Of a DNA stretch of 6,704 bases, positions 6,525 to 6,704 are shown in pieces (position 1 is the first letter of the stretch; the number at the start of each line of letters is the position of its first letter). Source of the DNA: Saprospirales bacterium. Lineage in GTDB: Bacteria; Bacteroidota; Bacteroidia; Chitinophagales; Saprospiraceae. The stretch is taken from positions 1-6,704 of the forward strand of contig DLXL01000284.1 in assembly GCA_003448025.1 (NCBI GenBank), given 5' to 3'. A program made the position numbers and the translations under genes. The notes beneath the pieces were generated by a model, which was given only the letters and a program-made list of their open reading frames with translations, was not told the origin of the DNA and made no database searches.

Positions 6525-6555
6525 GTTTACGAAACTTTTGACGTTTTGTAAACGT
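6525..6555. repeat. Nested inverted repeats in the alaS leader
   Basis: GTTTACGAAAC (6525-6535) pairs with GTTTTGTAAAC (6543-6553) with a single mismatch (a G-U pair in RNA). The right arm is also part of a second perfect inverted repeat, ACGTTT-TGT-AAACGT (6541-6555). The two foldings are mutually exclusive in RNA. On DNA the compact 15-bp repeat would suit a helix-turn-helix dimer. Confidence 0.6.
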
Positions 6556-6570
6556 TCGCCCTCAAACTCA

Positions 6571-6604
6571 TCAAACCCCTCACACCTTTCAAACCCCTCA
6601 CACC
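6571..6604. repeat. 16-bp direct repeat in the alaS leader
   Basis: TCAAACCCCTCACACC occurs at 6571-6586 and again at 6589-6604, identical over 16 bases and separated by TT, giving an 18-base period. A shorter degenerate relative (CTCAAACTCA) precedes it at 6561-6570. The repeats are C-rich and would be single-stranded between the two leader hairpins. Slipped-strand duplication explains them simply; a repeated protein-binding site is an alternative. Confidence 0.85.
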
Positions 6605-6605
6605 C

Positions 6606-6626
6606 TCCCGGAATACCATTCCGGGA
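6606..6626. repeat. Perfect 9-bp hairpin just upstream of alaS
   Basis: TCCCGGAAT (6606-6614) and ATTCCGGGA (6618-6626) are exact inverted arms around ACC. The structure lies 23 bases upstream of the alaS start codon and has no U tract after it, so it is more likely a translational element or protein site than a terminator. Confidence 0.7.
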
Positions 6627-6649
6627 TACATCAAACAAATACCTTCTGC

Positions 6650-6704
6650 ATGACATCCCGCGAGATACGCCGTCAATTCCTCGAATTTTTAGCCTCCAAA
6701 GGCC
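6650..6704 (+). CDS. alaS: Alanyl-tRNA synthetase, N-terminus (partial)
   Basis: From the ATG at 6650 the frame reads MTSREIRRQFLEFLASKG and runs off the window. This is the characteristic opening of AlaRS (pattern T-S-x-E-I-R-x-x-F-L-x-F-F/L-x-S-K-G), the first helix of the class II aminoacylation domain. The full protein is usually about 870-880 residues, so only 18 codons are present. AlaRS charges tRNA-Ala in the cytoplasm and edits mischarged Ser/Gly. It is an essential core gene, which suggests the right end of the window is stable chromosomal backbone. The gene is transcribed away from the large fusion gene, and its predicted promoter lies at 6445-6475. There is no Shine-Dalgarno sequence before the ATG. 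Confidence 0.9.
   Translation, partial: MTSREIRRQFLEFLASKG

Larger units (their letters stand above)
6482..6649 (+). promoter_or_regulatory. alaS: Structured 5' leader of alaS
   Basis: The stretch between the predicted transcription start and the alaS ATG is long and rich in inverted repeats. The first is a GC-rich hairpin, GCCCC/GGGGC with a 4-base loop (6504-6517). The second is an 11-bp stem with one G-U pair and a 7-base loop (6525-6535 with 6543-6553). The third is a 9-bp perfect stem with a 3-base loop (6606-6614 with 6618-6626), ending 23 bases before the start codon. None is followed by a U run, so classical terminators are not evident. The last 23 bases before the ATG are A-rich and without a Shine-Dalgarno sequence. 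Control at the RNA level is plausible but unproven. It does not resemble a T-box, a class not expected in Bacteroidota. Confidence 0.5.

Overview
The window looks like chromosomal DNA from a member of the Bacteroidota, possibly a Saprospiria- or Chitinophagia-like lineage (the finer placement is a guess). Three things support this. The start codons are preceded by A-rich leaders without a Shine-Dalgarno sequence. Upstream of alaS there is an exact Bacteroidota-type promoter (TTTG, 19 bases, TAnnTTTG). The protein families (four-helix membrane DUF, PA14/cytochrome c/DUF1080 multidomain protein) are typical of that phylum.

Left part (1 to about 2356, plus strand, A+T-rich). This holds the last codons of an upstream gene, a 309-residue squalene-cyclase/prenyltransferase-fold protein coupled to it by an ATGA overlap, a 366-residue protein with four membrane helices and a DUF6544-like soluble domain, and a 65-residue C-terminal scrap of a 6-phosphogluconolactonase-like beta-propeller. 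The scrap looks like the debris of a recombination event. Base composition changes sharply just after it, so the left part may be an acquired or rearranged accessory segment.

Middle (2357 to 6275, G+C-rich, minus strand). One gene of 1244 codons dominates. It encodes an exported or membrane-anchored protein that fuses an uncharacterised N-terminal beta-rich domain, a class I cytochrome c, a PA14 domain, a PQQ-sugar-dehydrogenase-like propeller, an Ig-like domain and a DUF1080 (3-keto-disaccharide hydrolase) domain. It appears to be a single-gene unit, with a candidate promoter at 6327-6356 and a strong intrinsic terminator at 2455-2492. An array of 8-bp tandem repeats lies between its stop codon and the terminator. 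The domain set suggests one polypeptide that binds a carbohydrate, oxidises it, passes the electrons to haem and cleaves the oxidised glycoside. This is an inference.

Right edge (6276 to 6704). A divergent intergenic region leads to the first 18 codons of alaS (alanyl-tRNA synthetase). The alaS promoter carries a perfect palindrome between its two boxes. The predicted leader of about 168 bases contains three further inverted repeats and a 16-bp direct repeat, so this housekeeping gene appears to have an elaborate control region.
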